From NCBI GenBank assembly GCA_937873105.1, contig CALMWD010000339.1, positions 1 through 5,777 of the forward strand: a stretch of 5,777 nt of DNA, read 5' to 3'. The notes beneath the pieces were generated by a model. It saw only the letters and a list, made by a program, of their open reading frames with translations, was not told the DNA's origin and made no database searches. Shown here piece by piece: positions 5,387 to 5,777 of the stretch; the first letter of the stretch is position 1, and each line of letters begins with the position of its first letter. This stretch comes from an uncultured Rhodanobacteraceae bacterium. Lineage in GTDB: Bacteria; Pseudomonadota; Gammaproteobacteria; Xanthomonadales; Ahniellaceae. Both the position numbers and the translations under genes were made by a program.

Positions 5387-5777
5387 GCGACGCCGGCGGC
5401 ATTGGTGCAGCGGCGGCCTTCGAATCGGCGGCCTCGCTCGCGACCGACGCCGTGCCGTTCGCCCATCCCGACGAACGCGTCGCCGACCTGCGCGCGCGCC
5501 TCGGCGAGCGACGCTGGGACTGCGTGTCCGACATTCCGGTGGTCGAACGCGGGACCCGGCGCCTGCTCGGTCTGCTGCAGATCGAGGACGTGGTGGCGGC
5601 CGCCGACGAGGTGGCGCTGGCGACGCTGATGGACGCCGATCCGCCGCATATCGCGCACGGGATCGATCGCGAGCATGCGACCTGGAAGGCCGTGCAGCAT
5701 CGCGAGTCGGCCCTGGTGGTGGTCGACGACGAGGGCCGCTGTCTCGGCCTGATTCCGCCGCATCGTTTGCTCGAAAC
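5383..5777 (+). CDS. CBS-MgtE-type magnesium transporter, N-terminal 131 codons (partial)
   Basis: The gene starts with GTG, overlapping the ATPase stop by GTGA, and runs off the right edge. After a short alanine-rich leader (1-20), residues about 21-131 form a pair of CBS domains: FAHPDERVADLRARL, then SDIPVVERGTRRLLGLLQIEDVV, LMDADPPHI, WKAVQHRESALVVVDDEGRC and LGLIPPHRLLE. The stretches LMDADPPHI, WKAVQHRES and LGLIPPHRLL resemble the regulatory CBS part of MgtE magnesium transporters, where Mg2+ binding to the CBS pair closes the channel. The large helical N domain that precedes CBS in canonical MgtE has no room here, so this would be the shorter CBS-membrane form. The membrane domain is outside the window, so the transporter call rests on CBS resemblance. 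Another CBS-containing protein is possible. Frame, start and overlap are well supported. Confidence 0.72.
   Translation, partial: MSDAGGIGAAAAFESAASLATDAVPFAHPDERVADLRARLGERRWDCVSDIPVVERGTRRLLGLLQIEDVVAAADEVALATLMDADPPHIAHGIDREHATWKAVQHRESALVVVDDEGRCLGLIPPHRLLE

Noticed and set aside
5379..5777. ATG at 5379, ideally close to AGGAGG, as start of the last gene
   Set aside because: Its frame stays open but gives an Arg/Gly-rich protein with no family match, while the GTG frame at 5383 gives a clear CBS pair.

Overview
The window is very GC-rich, gene-dense DNA with no intergenic stretch longer than about 70 bases. The ProS N-terminus, two small DUF4124-type envelope proteins and the general style of the pssA and mla-like genes suggest a gammaproteobacterium, most likely of the Xanthomonadales/Rhodanobacteraceae kind. 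That placement is inferred from protein resemblance only. No tRNA, rRNA, CRISPR array, insertion sequence or phage gene is visible.

Layout. On the minus strand, reading leftwards from 939, are a secreted DUF4124-type protein (939-535), a membrane-anchored DUF4124-type protein (532-215) and the first 58 codons of proS, prolyl-tRNA synthetase (174 to the window edge). A 67-base divergent intergenic region (940-1006) separates this group from a plus-strand run of seven tightly packed genes that continues past the right edge. These are pssA, phosphatidylserine synthase (1007-1771); a GAF-SpoIIE/RsbU-type PP2C phosphatase (1773-3032); an RsbW-type GHKL kinase (3029-3457); a STAS-domain antagonist (3454-3789); an MlaE-type lipid-transport permease (3786-4586); an MlaF-type ATPase (4583-5386); and a CBS-MgtE-type magnesium transporter, 5' part only (from GTG 5383). 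The last five junctions are all 4-base start/stop overlaps (ATGA four times, GTGA once), so the run looks like one translationally coupled operon.

How the genes may work together. The phosphatase, kinase and STAS protein form a complete partner-switching module of the SpoIIAA/SpoIIAB/SpoIIE or RsbV/RsbW/RsbU type, but no sigma factor or other classical output is encoded here. The STAS gene is instead fused by overlap to the permease and ATPase of an Mla-type phospholipid transporter, and in E. coli that complex contains a STAS subunit (MlaB) bound to MlaF. The main hypothesis is that the STAS protein is either the MlaB-like subunit itself or interacts with it, so that a GAF-sensed signal controls retrograde or anterograde phospholipid traffic by reversible phosphorylation. 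The operon begins with phospholipid synthesis (pssA) and ends with Mg2+ transport, which fits a membrane-homeostasis theme. The coupling is inferred from gene order; the sequence shows the order, overlaps and motifs directly.
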